From NCBI GenBank assembly GCA_036365145.1, contig JAEOAD010000035.1, forward strand, positions 5,721,501-5,785,500: a stretch of 64,000 nt of DNA, written 5' to 3'. Made by a program: the position numbers and the translations under genes. The DNA comes from Orientallactaga sibirica (Eukaryota > Chordata > Mammalia > Rodentia > Dipodidae). Shown one piece after another: positions 1-10,156 of this stretch; the first letter of the stretch is position 1, and each line of letters starts with the position of its first letter. The notes under the pieces are model-generated. The model did no database searches, had not been told where the DNA came from, and saw only the letters and a list, made by a program, of their open reading frames with translations.

Positions 1-232
1 GTATTTGAAGAGTTACTTTAAAGTTTAACTTCTGTAGAGCAAAACTCTGTCCTAGAAATTTCACGATTTCTCTTCTGCTATCCACTAAAGTTATGGCCTC
101 TGCTTCTGAAGTGCTTTCTTCTACTTCTTCTGCTGAACTTTGTTAAGATCCAGTCTCCCTCTAAAACTTCAGGGAATCCAGAGGACAGCTTCAGAATTTC
201 CCACTAACTCTCCATCCCAGATACGTACTCTT
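1..232. other. Unassigned DNA at window start
   Basis: AT-rich sequence without a recognisable repeat, splice-flanked exon or long reading frame. I see nothing to annotate here. Confidence 0.5.
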
Positions 233-452
233 GGGGCTAGGGAAATAGTTCGGTTGGTAAAGTGCTTGACGCACACATACGAGGACCTGAGTTTGATGCT
301 CAGAACCCATATAACAACATCGGGTGTAGTGTGTACATCTGTAATCACAGCACTGGGAGGTGGAGACAGGAGCATCCCTGGGGCTTACTGGCCAGCCAGT
401 CTAACCTAACTGATAAGCACCAGGCCAAATGAGAAACTGTCTCAAAAAGAAA
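233..452 (+). mobile_element. ID/B4-like SINE
   Basis: A tRNA-like head (GGGGCTAGGGAAATAGTTCG) is followed by a B1-like second half with TGTAATCACAGCACTGGGAG and CTGTCTCAAAAAG. This head-plus-B1 layout is that of rodent B4-type composite SINEs. Divergence is high, so the insertion is old. Confidence 0.6.
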
Positions 453-461
453 TGGACATAC

Positions 462-604
462 CTGGGCATGGTGGCACATGGTTTTAATCCCAGCACTCAG
501 GAGGCAGAGGTAGGAGGCTTGCCATGAGTTCAAGGCCTCCCTGAGACTACACAGTGAATTCCAGGTCACCCTGGGCTAGAGCGAGACCCTACCTCGGAAC
601 ACCA
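462..604 (+). mobile_element. B1 SINE
   Basis: Sense B1 monomer: CCTGGGCATGGTGGCACATG, then AATCCCAGCACTCAGGAGGC and GCGAGACCCTACCTCGGAAC. It lies directly after the B4-like copy, with a CA/TG-rich stretch following at about 660-760. Confidence 0.85.
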
Positions 605-775
605 CATAAAAGTTTAAAAGAAGAAGCGGACAATGTTCCTGAGGAAGGACACCTGAGGTTGTCCTCCACCTTCCACATGCGTGCACACATATGTGCACAT
701 GCAATCACACAAATGTGCTCCCTCACACAAACGTTCACACACACATATACAAAAAAGTACTCTTAACTTTCAGTT

Positions 776-906
776 GAGAGAGAGAGAAGAATGAATGTGC
801 CAGGGCCTCTAGCCACTGCAACTGCATCTGACTCACGTGGGTACTGGGGAATCGAATCTGGGTCCTTAGGCAAGCACCTTAACTGCTAAGCTATCTCTAT
901 AGCCCT
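776..906 (-). mobile_element. SINE-A, internally deleted
   Basis: Antisense tRNA-headed SINE. Its CT-rich end appears as GAGAGAGAGAGAAG at 777 and its head as CTAAGCTATCTCTATAGCCC at 889-906. Part of the middle (the CCAGATGCAT region) is missing. Confidence 0.75.
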
Positions 907-1107
907 ACTTATTTATTTACTTGAAACACACACACACACACACACACACACAGAGAATGGGCATGCTGGGCCCTCTAGCAAAGTGACTCCAGTCCCATTA
1001 CCACCTTGTGCATTTGGATTTGGCTTTACACTGGTATGGGGAATCAAACTCAGGTCCTTAGACTTTGGAGGAAAATGCCTTAACTGCTGAGCCATCTCTT
1101 CAGTCCA
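907..1107 (-). mobile_element. SINE-A with an internal (CA)n tract
   Basis: Antisense copy following the previous one head to tail. Its tail region carries about 13 CA dinucleotides (926-952) where most copies have CT/GA. The head ends GCTGAGCCATCTCTTCAGTCC. Confidence 0.75.
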
Positions 1108-1334
1108 ATGTTTTTGTCTTCTTTTCCATTATTTGGGTAAATATTAATTTTAAAAAGGTAATTAAAATAGGCTTAAAGAACTTTAAGCACAAGTAATTCC
1201 TGATTTACACAGAGAAAAACTTGTTTTTGTCTGTATCCATACACACCAAAGCTAAGAAATCCTGCTCCTATATTCTCAACGGAATGCTGTACACCAATGA
1301 AAAAGAGTGAACTATAGCTCTTTTTGTTTTGGTC

Positions 1335-1495
1335 TTGTGTTTTTTTTTTGGTTTTTCAAGGTAGGGTTTCACTCTCATTCAGGCTGACCTGGAATTCACT
1401 ATGTAGTCTCAGGATGGCCTCAAACTCATGGCAATCCTCCTACCTCTGCCTCCCAAGTGGTGGGATTAAAGGCGTGCGCCACCATGCCCGGCTTG
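1335..1495 (-). mobile_element. B1 SINE
   Basis: Antisense B1: poly(T), GGTTTTTCAAGGTAGGGTTT, GCTGACCTGGAATTCACTAT, ending GCGCCACCATGCCCGGC. Confidence 0.88.
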
Positions 1496-1641
1496 TTTTG
1501 GTTTTTCGATGTAGGGTCTCACTGTAGTCCAGGTTGACCTGGAATTCACTATGTAGTCTCAGGGTGGCCTCGAACTCATGGCAGTCCTCCTATCTCTGAC
1601 TCCCGAGTGCTGGGATTAAAGGTATACACACCACTCCAGCT
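1496..1641 (-). mobile_element. B1 SINE
   Basis: A second antisense B1 abuts the first. It starts TTGTTTTGGTTTTTCGATG and ends in a degraded CACACCACTCCAGCTC. Confidence 0.85.
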
Positions 1642-1750
1642 CTATAGCTTTTTATTTTTGTTGAACAATTTCCATGACTCTTTCAGATGTCATGTTGAAT
1701 GGCAGAAGTTTCTCAAGAGTATATCCTGGGGTATTCCTTCATTGTGAAGC

Positions 1751-2112
1751 TTGGTATATAGTTACTTTCTCATTGCTGGGACAAAATATTTGAGAAAAAT
1801 CAGTTTATGGGAGGAAGAGCTTATTTTGGTTTCGAGTTTGAGATTTCAGTCAGTCTATCATGGCAGCACAAGCTTGAGGTAACTGGTCCCATTTCCGTCC
1901 ATGGTGAGGAAGCAGAGAGGGATGAAGCCTGCTGTTCAGCTCACTTTCTCCTTATTTAGTTTGGGACTCCAGCCCATGGAGTGATGCCACCTACACGTAG
2001 GTCCTCCCACTCAACCTCATCTAGAAAATTCCTCACAGACATCCTCAGAGATTTGTTTACCTGGTGATTCTAAATCCTGTCAAGTTGACAACTGGATATT
2101 AACCATCCCATT
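1751..2112 (-). mobile_element. Old rodent LTR-like repeat
   Basis: TAGTTACTTTCTCATTGCTG near the left end and CTGTCAAGTTGACAACTGG near the right end match a common rodent interspersed repeat. I recognise it but cannot name it with certainty; it is probably ERVL/MaLR-related. It abuts the solo LTR that follows. Confidence 0.45.
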
Positions 2113-2133
2113 TGAGAATAGGCAAAATGAATC

Positions 2134-2523
2134 TGTAGTAGACAGCTTTAGGTTCGCTGAGATGAACTTTCAGACCAGGACAGTTATGGAGGAAGGGATA
2201 TTATTTATTGAAGCTTACAGATCCAGGGGAAGTTTCATAATGGCAGGAGAAGCGGCCTGCTCTCACAGGACCAGGCAAGAGAGAGAAAAACCAAGCCGCC
2301 AGCTACACAGCACACTGAGCAAAACTACAGCCAAAAGCCCAGCACACTTTAGGAACTCCTGCTAGGCACACTTTGCATATCTTTACAATGGAATCTCAAA
2401 CCCACCATCAACACCTTAAGACCAGCCCCCAGTGACATTGCCTCTAGCCAGGTGATTGCAGATGCAAACTATAAAGTAATAAAACATTGAATATATTGGG
2501 GGCCATATATTCAAACTAGCACA
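2134..2523 (-). mobile_element. Solo MaLR-type LTR with 5-bp target duplication
   Basis: A 390-bp LTR in antisense, same family as the LTRs of the complete element at 8651-9846. Read on the minus strand it begins TGTGCTAGTTTGAATATATG and ends in ACA. It is flanked by GAATC at 2129-2133 and GAATC at 2524-2528, the 5-bp duplication expected of LTR integration. No internal region is present, so this is a solo LTR from LTR-LTR recombination. The short open frames in it are not genes. Confidence 0.88.
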
Positions 2524-2804
2524 GAATCTCTAGTTAGGATTAAGTGGGTGGGTAGATGCATGTGAAGCCCTTGGTAGAGTCCATGAGCTGAAACTCATCA
2601 GAAACTGTGAGCCACTTTTATCATGAAAGCGGCTGGTCACTAAATCCCACTCTAAAGAAAATGTTTTCAAGTGGTCTTCACGGAAAGCCCTCAGATGTCC
2701 CCTGAGAGAATGACAGACAGCTTCCGCCAGGGGAATAACTCTCCTAGGAGAAGACTGGTCCTCTCCCTCAGGGCTTCCATGACATGACCAAAAGACAGGA
2801 AGGG
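2524..2804. other. Unassigned DNA
   Basis: No repeat or exon recognised between the solo LTR and the SINE trio. Confidence 0.4.
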
Positions 2805-3044
2805 GGCTGGAGAGATGGCTTAGTGGTTAAAGTGCTTGCCTGTGAAGCCTAAGAACACTTGTTTGAATCTCCAGGTCCCACATTTATCCAGACGCAAAAG
2901 TGATGCAAACATGCAATGTCACACATACGCACAAGGGGGCGTATGCATCTGGAGTTTGTTCACAGTGGCTGAAAAGGCCCTGGGGTGCCCATTCTCTGCT
3001 TCTTCCCCTCTCTCTCTCTCTGTGGCTCTCTCAAATAAAAAAAT
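2805..3044 (+). mobile_element. SINE intermediate between A and B (copy 1 of 3)
   Basis: Starts GGGGCTGGAGAGATGGCTTA. It carries the CCCACATTTATCCAGACGC and CACAAGGGGGCG segments of an A/B intermediate and ends in (CT)n plus CAAATAAAAAAAT. Confidence 0.88.
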
Positions 3045-3302
3045 AGGGGCTGGAGAGATGGCTTAGTGGTTAAACGCTTGCCTGTGAAGCCTAAGGATCC
3101 CGGTTCGAGGCTTGATTCTCCAGGACCCACGTAAGCCAGATGCATAAGGGGGCGCATGCATCTGGAGTTCGTTTGCAGTGGCTAGAGGCCCTGGCGTGCC
3201 CATTCTCTCTCTCTCTCTACCTGCCTATTTCTGTATCTCTCTCTCTCTCTCTCAAATTAATAAATAAATAAAAATAAAATATTTTAAAAAAATAAAAAAA
3301 AA
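3045..3302 (+). mobile_element. SINE-A (copy 2 of 3)
   Basis: Near-consensus copy with a clear tRNA-like A box (TGGCTTAGTGG) and B box (GGTTCGAGGC at about 3102). It ends in (CT)n and an A-rich tail with AAATAAATAAA, and sits in the tail of copy 1. Confidence 0.9.
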
Positions 3303-3305
3303 TAG

Positions 3306-3481
3306 GGGGCTGGAGAGATGGCTTAGCAGTTAAGGCATATGCCTGGGTTCAATTCTCCAGGTCCCTTGTAAGTCAGATGCACATAGTGGTGCATGTGTCT
3401 GGAGTTCGTATGCAGTGCCTAGAGGCCCTGGCGTGCCCATTCTCACTTTCTCTTTCTCCTTCTGTCTCTAATAAATAAGTA
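3306..3481 (+). mobile_element. SINE-A (copy 3 of 3), shortened head
   Basis: Third head-to-tail copy in the A-rich tail of copy 2. The tRNA-like part is shortened: GCCTGGGTTCAATTCTCC follows directly after the A-box region. It ends TCTAATAAATAAG. Confidence 0.85.
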
Positions 3482-5374
3482 GGAAGGCCTAAAGGATGAT
3501 GTAATGAAAACAGTGGGAACCATTGTCTGGTTTAATCAAAGAGCCCCCAGAGTGGGGCTAGTTTATTTGTTTGAAGAGGGTGGGGAGGGTGGGAGAAACA
3601 GGAACATAGGTATACTCCATTTCTTGGCAGATAGATGACTTCCAGGGGCCCCTTCCATTATCCCAAATCTAGATCAGTCCTTGGACACTCTGTCCCTTAT
3701 TCCCTAAGACAATAGCGCTATCATTCATCTTGCCTGAGATGCACTGAGGAGGCAGATGTGAGAGATGGGACTCCATCCCTTCATCTGCTTCCGGAGTTAT
3801 GTCCCACAGCTGTGCTCATTGTATTTGGCCTGGCTACTTCCTGAGCCCACAAATATGCTATTGCTGCTCTGGCCTCTTTGTGCTCTGTAGAATGTGTGCA
3901 TGATCAGGAATGTTGAATGACGGAAATTACTCTTTCAAAAAAAAATGCAACATTTCTTTCTACTCATTTCTGGCTTTCTTTCTACCTATTCTCTCATTCA
4001 GCAACTTTTAGGTTCATAATAACTTAATGCTTTTAGGGGTTTATAGTAGATGTTTCAAGGCTTTGAAAATGCTTTTAGGATACTATATTCATTGTATTTC
4101 AACATTTAAATGAAAAAAAAATCTCCATAAAGATCCAACTTGCACTTAACCTGTCACTGTCAGATTAATGAACAATCATCCAAAAGTAATTATAGCCCTC
4201 AGTAATTATGAGGCCATTGAGCCCTTCATGTCTCAAGATGTGTTCTACATGAGAATAATTGTAACTCAATTATACTTCAACTACCTAAGTTGTTACACAG
4301 TCATTCATACTCTGACTCATGTGAATGGTGACGCCATAGGTGTTTAACAAACACTGTTTGGTTTTTCTTGTCATGATCATGTTACAGAATGATGTGGAGA
4401 AATGTGAGATTAGAGGAGAAGGCATCAATTACTGCTCAAGAAAGGATCATTCGAATTATGTTTGGGTAATGGAAAAAAAAGGAACTATAGGCAAAACCAC
4501 GTGGTTCAATGTGCATTCCTTCAGTTCACTGTAAGTGAAGCTTGAATATGGGGCTCCACGGGTTTTGCAAGTAGTTTAAGGTGAGCAGACTCTCTTGGTT
4601 TGGCTGGAAGAGTATAAATTTCTGAGGAAGAAGCCCACAAACTTTGCCCCCAGTGGGTTGTACTATAGGGGTTGGGTTATCTGCAATTGAAGGGGTACAT
4701 TAGGTAGTGGAAGTTCCTGAGGTAAAGGGTGATAGACCTAAGTGACAGAATCCTGCACCAGCAGAACATGGAAATGGGGCATAAGGTCATTTGTGTACAT
4801 GTGCACAAAGCCTACATTAGCAAAAGAGCTAAGAGTCCTTGACCTCTGAATGAGCTTTGCAAAAACAAAACAAAAGGAAAAACATCCCAAATCAAACAGA
4901 GCCTCAAAGCCAAAGCCAGTGTTGGTCCAGCGCAGCTGCAGGGGTGGGTGGAGGAAAGGCAGGGACAAGGGTTCTGCAGCATTAAACTAGGGAGTGGCTG
5001 TCCTGGGGCAGAGAGAGCACCGTCCATCTCTGAGAGACAGGCTTTATTGATTGTAAATTCTCTGAGCTCGATTTGCCAGCATTGATTTTTTTTTTTTTAA
5101 AGCAGGCTACACAAATCACTCAGGTCTAAAGACTTGCCACCCAAAGCCTTTGGAGAAGGTGAAATTGTTTGATATGGATTGAAGGTGGGTGAAGATTCAA
5201 TAAACATGTGAGGAGGGGAAGGGCAGGGGTGGCAGAAAATGAGAGAAGTGAGCTGGCTGAATTCATGTGCTGAGACTCCAGCCAAAGACTGGGTAAGGGC
5301 TATCATTGAGGTGGATCTTCCAGGTCTTTCATGTTTGGCCAGAAGTCATTATTTTCCAAAGTAACACATCTTTT
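3482..5374. other. Unassigned low-repeat DNA
   Basis: About 1.9 kb without recognised SINE, LTR or exon. Short open frames (e.g. 4340-4534 +, 4738-4968 -) have no splice context or protein similarity that I recognise. There is a poly(T) run at about 5087-5098. Confidence 0.45.
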
Positions 5375-5598
5375 CTTTTTTATTTTAGAGAGAGAAAGAG
5401 GTGGGGAGAGAGAATTGGTGCACCAGGGTCTCAGCCACTGCAATCGAACTCCAAATACTTGCTCCACCTAGTGGGCACCTACAACCTTGTGCTTTGCCCC
5501 ACCTTTGTGTGTCTGGCTAATGTGGGATCTGGAGCGTTGAATGTGGGTCCTTGGGCTTTGCAGGCAAGCCCCTTCAATACTAAGCCATCTCTCCAGGT
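5375..5598 (-). mobile_element. SINE-C
   Basis: Antisense copy with the longer middle: CACCTAGTGGGCACCTACAA, then GTGGGATCTGGAGCGTTGAA, ending CTAAGCCATCTCTCCAG. The same layout recurs at 45124 and 54437. Confidence 0.8.
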
Positions 5599-5713
5599 TC
5601 CCCTTTTTAAAATTTACCCAGTGTAGGTAGGATTGGGACACATAGTGACACTGAAGTAGCTTCAGGGCTTGGAAGAAGTGGGAAGGGGAAGAGGGCAGAG
5701 GGACAAGGGTTTA

Positions 5714-6060
5714 TTACTCAGGGTTCTCCAGAGGAACAGAATGGAGAGAATTAATTGGTATCAAGAGGGAATTTATTGGATTGGCTGTCTGCAGGCTTGA
5801 TAGTCAAGGGATCTGGTAGCTGCTCAGTCCATGTGGCTGGGTGTCTCAGCAGTCCCAGCCTAGCTTTGAAGGCCTGGAGGATTCCTGGAGAGCTGCTGCC
5901 CTTCACTCCACCCTGGAAGGCTGTGGAAACTTGGTTCCAGTGCTGACGAAGGATAGCTGACCAGGGTCCATGCACATATGAATGAACAGGGGTCAGGCTT
6001 TCAGCAGGAAGGTTGCAAAGGCCTAGGCTTCCAGCACTGGGTTAGTAAATTGAGGCCCTC
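5714..6060. mobile_element. Old interspersed repeat (LTR- or L1-derived)
   Basis: Opens with ATTACTCAGGGTTCTCCAGA and AACAGAATGGAGAGAATTAA, a motif combination found in a widespread mammalian repeat. I cannot assign its family or orientation. Short open frames on both strands (5751-5975) are inside it. Confidence 0.4.
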
Positions 6061-6652
6061 ACATTCTAGCTACCAATCTATTATCATGGCTTCATTTCAT
6101 TAATTCTTCCCATGTTTTAACAGAACACTTTCCAGGAGAATAAAACTACCTCTTGGGGGCCGATGCTGAAGACCTCTTCAGCCAACACCTCGATTATTAG
6201 TTAATACCATAATAAGGGACAGGAAAAGGACAGAAAGATGAGAAGGCTGAGGATTTAGTTTCCTAATTTGGCCTCAGGTACCCGCCTCTGGCAGAATTTC
6301 TGTTCCAACAGCATTAGCAATCACAACTGGTTGACGCATCAAAGATTCAGCAAGCACATTTTAAAAATAAAACTTCTGACAAGCAGACACCTGCTCACAT
6401 GGATAATGGATAGGATGCACAAGATCCTAATGAACATCACGTAGTGGTGGTTGACTGTCCTTTAGCTTACAGGGTTAGACCCTTTCCAACTCCCAAGCAG
6501 ATCTGGTGGTCATAAGCAACATGAAGTCTCAGACAGGGATTTTTCATCTTGAAGATTATAGAAAAGTCATGGTTCTAAAAATTTGGGTAATGTTATAATT
6601 TTTATTTAGTTGCTTTGGATTAAAAACTTTCAATCATTAAAAATTCTATATT
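6061..6652. other. Unassigned DNA
   Basis: Nothing recognised; no exon-like segment. Confidence 0.4.
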
Positions 6653-6653
6653 T

Positions 6654-6860
6654 GGGGCTGGAGAGATGGCTTAGTGGTTAAGGTGTTTGCCTGCGAAGCC
6701 TAAGGACCCAGATTTGATTCCTCACTACCCCTATAAGTCAGATGCACAAGGGGACACATGTGTCTGGAGTTCATTTGCAGTGGCTGGATACCCTGGTGTG
6801 CCCATTATCTCTATCTGTCTCTCTGTCTGTCTCTCTCTTTCTCAAAAATGGATAAAGAAG
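6654..6860 (+). mobile_element. SINE-A
   Basis: Starts GGGGCTGGAGAGATGGCTTA, has CAGATGCACAAGGGGACAC, and ends TCTCTCTTTCTCAAAAATGG. Confidence 0.88.
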
Positions 6861-6989
6861 TACAATTTTAAAAAAGTTATGTATTTTATTTTTACGTTTG
6901 TTAACTGTTAAGAGATGGTTATTACTGGACACAATAATTTTATTTGAGTGTCTAGGGATGAGCAATTAAAAGAGTACACACAAGAGAGG

Positions 6990-7300
6990 GCCATGGGGAT
7001 TTATCAGTTATCTCCTCATTGCTGGGGCAAAACACCTGACCAAAGGCAGCTTGTGTAAATAAAGGGTTTGTGTCTGGCTTAACATTCAAGGGGAAATTTT
7101 GTCATGGTAGGGAAAGCATGGCACGAGCAGACAGCCAGGTGTCACATCTCCACATCAGCAGGGACTAAGCATAAAGAATGAGCTATAACACCCCAAGGCC
7201 CACCCCCAGTTATACACCTCCTCCAGCAAGGCTCCACCTCCCAGAGATTCCACCGGCCATGGATTAAGTATGAAATTTGATCACAAACACATAAGGCTAT
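6990..7300 (-). mobile_element. MaLR/ORR1-like LTR
   Basis: Antisense LTR: TCAGTTATCTCCTCATTGCT at the left, and CATAAGGCTATGGGGGACAC at the right, which on the minus strand reads as the GTCCCCCATAG start typical of rodent MaLR LTRs. Confidence 0.6.
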
Positions 7301-7359
7301 GGGGGACACTTTTATACATTATAAACATGTGTGACATTACCAAAAATAAGTAAATAAAA

Positions 7360-7480
7360 TTTTTGTTTATTTTTATTTATTTATTTGTGAGCAACAGACA
7401 GACAAAGAGGCAGATAGATAGAGAATGGGCACACCAGGGCCTCCAGCCACTGCAAACCACTAAGCCATCTCTCCAGCCCT
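7360..7480 (-). mobile_element. SINE-A, internally deleted
   Basis: Only the tail side (GAGCAACAGACAGACAAAGA to CCAGCCACTGCAAA) and the extreme head (CTAAGCCATCTCTCCAGCCC) remain. About 80 bp of the middle is missing. Confidence 0.8.
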
Positions 7481-7628
7481 AAGTAAAATTTTTTAAATGA
7501 GTCCACAGTGGTTTGCTTTTGATGTTTTAAAGGATGGTAGGGCACCTGGAATTCTGGGAGCATACAGGGTAGATCCAGCTTTAAAATAAACTGATATTTT
7601 AATGATATTTTAAAAAAATTGCTATTTC

Positions 7629-7746
7629 AGCCAGTACAATAGCTCACATCTGCAATCCCAGCACCCAGAGGGCTGAGGCAGGAGGAGTTCCATGAGCTAG
7701 AGGTCATCTTGGGCTTCATAAGGAGAGCATATCTCAAGAAAAACAA
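7629..7746 (+). mobile_element. B1-like SINE, diverged
   Basis: AATCCCAGCACCCAGAGGG, GAGGCAGGAGGAGTTCC and a (CAAA)n tail. It is more diverged than neighbouring B1 copies. Confidence 0.6.
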
Positions 7747-8080
7747 ACAAGCAAACAAACAACATTTTATCTCTCTTTGTTGATTCATATCTCTCTGTGG
7801 CTTTTAAAAAGAAAGCAAGATGGGGGCTGGGAAGATGGTTCCAAAGGAAAGAGAGAGCACTGCTGTGCCAGTATGAGGGTCTGATTTCAACCTCAGTCAC
7901 GCATGTAAACAGCCAGGCATGCAAGGCTCACGGTGGCCCACCAGAACTAGATGGTAAACCCCTGTTGCTAAAGACTTCACATGCTTGGGCTACAGGTCAC
8001 TGGGAAACCAATCTAGAGCTGAGCTGGAAACCTCCTCCCTGTTGACTGGCTGTCTGAGTGCTAAAAAGAGCTAAGTATCA

Positions 8081-8310
8081 GGCTGGAGAGATGGCTTAGA
8101 GGTAAAGGTGCCTGCCAAACCTAAGAACGCCTGTTTGATCCCCAGGTCCCACGTTTATCCAGACGCAAGTGATACAAGTGCGCAATGCTGTGCTTACCCA
8201 CAAGGGGCGCCTGTGTCTGGAGTTCGTTCACAGCAGCTAAAATGGCCCTGGCGCACCCATTCTCTTTCTGCCTCTTCCTATCTCTCTCTTTGTTTCTCTC
8301 TCTCTCAAGA
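8081..8310 (+). mobile_element. SINE intermediate A/B with 16-bp target duplication
   Basis: Inserted in the L1 3' UTR. It is flanked by AAAGAGCTAAGTATCA (8065-8080) and AAAGAGCTATGTATCA (8311-8326), a target-site duplication with one mismatch. It carries CCCACGTTTATCCAGACGC and CACAAGGGGCGCC. Confidence 0.92.
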
Positions 8311-8650
8311 AAAGAGCTATGTATCATGCAACCTTTTGAGAGAGAGAAGTCACCCATGGTGTTAACCAGCAGCGGACCCTGTAAACCTTATAGCTGGCCA
8401 GTCTGGGCAAATGTGCCAACTGATGTAATTGTGGCATGTCTGTTACAGGGGAACCAACAGCTCTCTGATTGGACTGGAGGCCCCCTCCATGGGAGGGAAT
8501 ATATGCCTGGTACTAACAACCTAGTCAGAAGCCTCTGGCTGGGGAGTTCATACGTCCTAGGTGAGTAATGACTACCATTGTCTGGCTAGATGGATATATT
8601 GTACTGGACTGCCCTGGCAACACTTATGTTTATGACCATATGTTAATGCT

Positions 8651-9846
8651 TGTGATAGTTTGAATATATGTCCCCCAATATATTCAGTATTTTATTAGTT
8701 TATAGTTTGCATCTTCAATCACCTTGCTAGAGGCAATGTCACTGGGGCCGGTTTTAAGGTGTGGTGATGGTTTGAGATTCCATTGTAAAGATATGCAAAG
8801 TGTGCCTAGCAGGAGTTCCTGAAGTGTGCTGTGTGACCTTTTGGCAGTAGTTTTGCTCTGTGTGCTGTGGTGGCTGGTTGGCTTTTTTCTCTCTCTGCCT
8901 GGCCTTGTGAGAGCAGGCTATTTCTCCTGCCTTTATGGAACTTCCCCTGGATCTGTAAGCTTCAATAAATAATATTCCTTCCTCCATAACTGTGCCGGTC
9001 TGGAAGTTCATCTCAGCGAACCTGAAGCTGTCTGCTACAGTAGTGGTACCGAGGAGTGTGGGGTGAGATGAACCAGATCGTGTGGATGTTCATCTTTTGG
9101 AACCTTTGTTTTGGAGGAATGGGTATGGACTTGGTGCTTGCAACTGAAGATGCCTTCTGGAGTGGTAAGCCAAGTTTTATGGACTATTCTGATGAGAGTT
9201 TGAGAATGCTAAGTGCAGATAGTACTGAACTTCGAGGCTTGGCTTATGAGGTTTCTAAGGGGAAGGAAAGACTGCAGAGGACTTTGTTGGAACTAGGCTA
9301 CTGGCATAAGGGATGGCTACGTTCTGCTATCCAGGCCCAGAAAGTTGATCAAGACTGTGAAAACCTTTGAAATTGGACTGAGTACAATTTACAATGTGTG
9401 ATAGTTATAAATCTATTGGGGGCCAGGAGCTAAATATATTGGGGGCCAGGGGTGGAATGTGATAGTTTGAATATATGTCCCCCAATATATTCAGTATTTT
9501 ATTAGTTTATAGTTTGCATCTTCAATCACCTTGCTAGAGGCAATGTTACTGGGGCCGGTTTTAAGGTGTGGTGATGGTTTGAGATTCCATTGTAAAGATA
9601 TGCAAAGTGTGCCTAGCAGGAGTTCCTGAAGTGTGCTGTGTGACCTTTTGGCAGTAGTTTTGCTCTGTGTGCTGTGGTGGCTGGTTGGCTTTTTTCTCTC
9701 TCTGCCTGGCCTTGTGAGAGCAGGCTATTTCTCCTGCCTTTATGGAACTTCCCCTGGATCTGTAAGCTTCAATAAATAATATCCCTTCCTCCATAACTGT
9801 GCCGGTCTGGAAGTTCATCTCAGCGAACCTGAAGCTGTCTGCTACA
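8651..9846 (+). mobile_element. Complete young MaLR-type LTR retrotransposon
   Basis: An intact LTR-internal-LTR unit of 1,196 bp. The 5' LTR (8651-9039) and 3' LTR (9458-9846) are both 389 bp, start TGTGATAGTT, end GCTACA, and differ at only two positions by eye (C/T in GTCACT/GTTACT, and ATATTCC/ATATCCC). Perfect 5-bp target duplication ATGCT lies at 8646-8650 and 9847-9851. The internal part is only 418 bp, so the element is non-autonomous and must have used proteins supplied in trans. It sits inside an older L1 3' UTR whose sequence resumes directly after the duplication. Confidence 0.93.
9040..9457 (+). mobile_element. MaLR internal region
   Basis: Follows the 5' LTR with AGTGGTACCGAGGAGTGTGG, the place of the primer-binding site. 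It ends in a purine-rich tract (GGGGGCCAGGGGTGGAA) abutting the 3' LTR; a second purine tract GGGGGCCAGGAG lies about 30 bp upstream. A 104-codon open frame (9056-9370) has no gag, protease or polymerase motif that I can see, so I do not call it a gene. Confidence 0.8.
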
Positions 9847-9881
9847 ATGCTCCTATCCCTTTTGGTTAGAGAAGCTTCTCT

Positions 9882-10156
9882 CTCTCTCTTTTTTTGGAGA
9901 GAGATACAGAGAGAGACAAGGAGAGAGAGGGAGAGGAAGACAGATAGAGATGGGCGTACCAGCAGCCTCTCAGCTGCTGCGAACGAAATCCAGATGCGTA
10001 CGCCCCCTTGTGGTCAAGTGCAACATTGCACCCTTGTGTCATTTTGCATCTGGCTAAACATGGGACCTGGAGATTGGAACCGCTGGAGATTGGAACCAGA
10101 GTTCTTTAGGCTTAGGAGGCAGGTGCCTTAACCGCTAAGCCATCCCTCCAGCTCAT
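9882..10156 (-). mobile_element. SINE-B with target duplication
   Basis: Antisense SINE-B: (CT)n/(T)n, GAGATGGGCGTACCAGCAGC, CGCCCCCTTGTGGTCAAGTG, ending CTAAGCCATCCCTCCAGC. Flanked by GAGAAGCTTCTCT at 9869-9881 and 10157-10169, a perfect 13-bp duplication. It entered the L1 only 30 bp from the MaLR insertion. Confidence 0.92.

Noticed and set aside
3048..3120. tRNA gene suggested by A and B boxes
   Set aside because: These are the heads of tRNA-derived SINEs: no cloverleaf pairing was found, and the sequence continues into a SINE body and tail.
8754..9011. 85-codon open frame repeated identically at 9561-9818 (minus strand)
   Set aside because: It is the same LTR read twice; not a duplicated gene.
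9056..9370. 104-codon frame in the MaLR internal region
   Set aside because: MaLR internal regions are non-coding relics as a rule, and no retroviral protein motif is visible.
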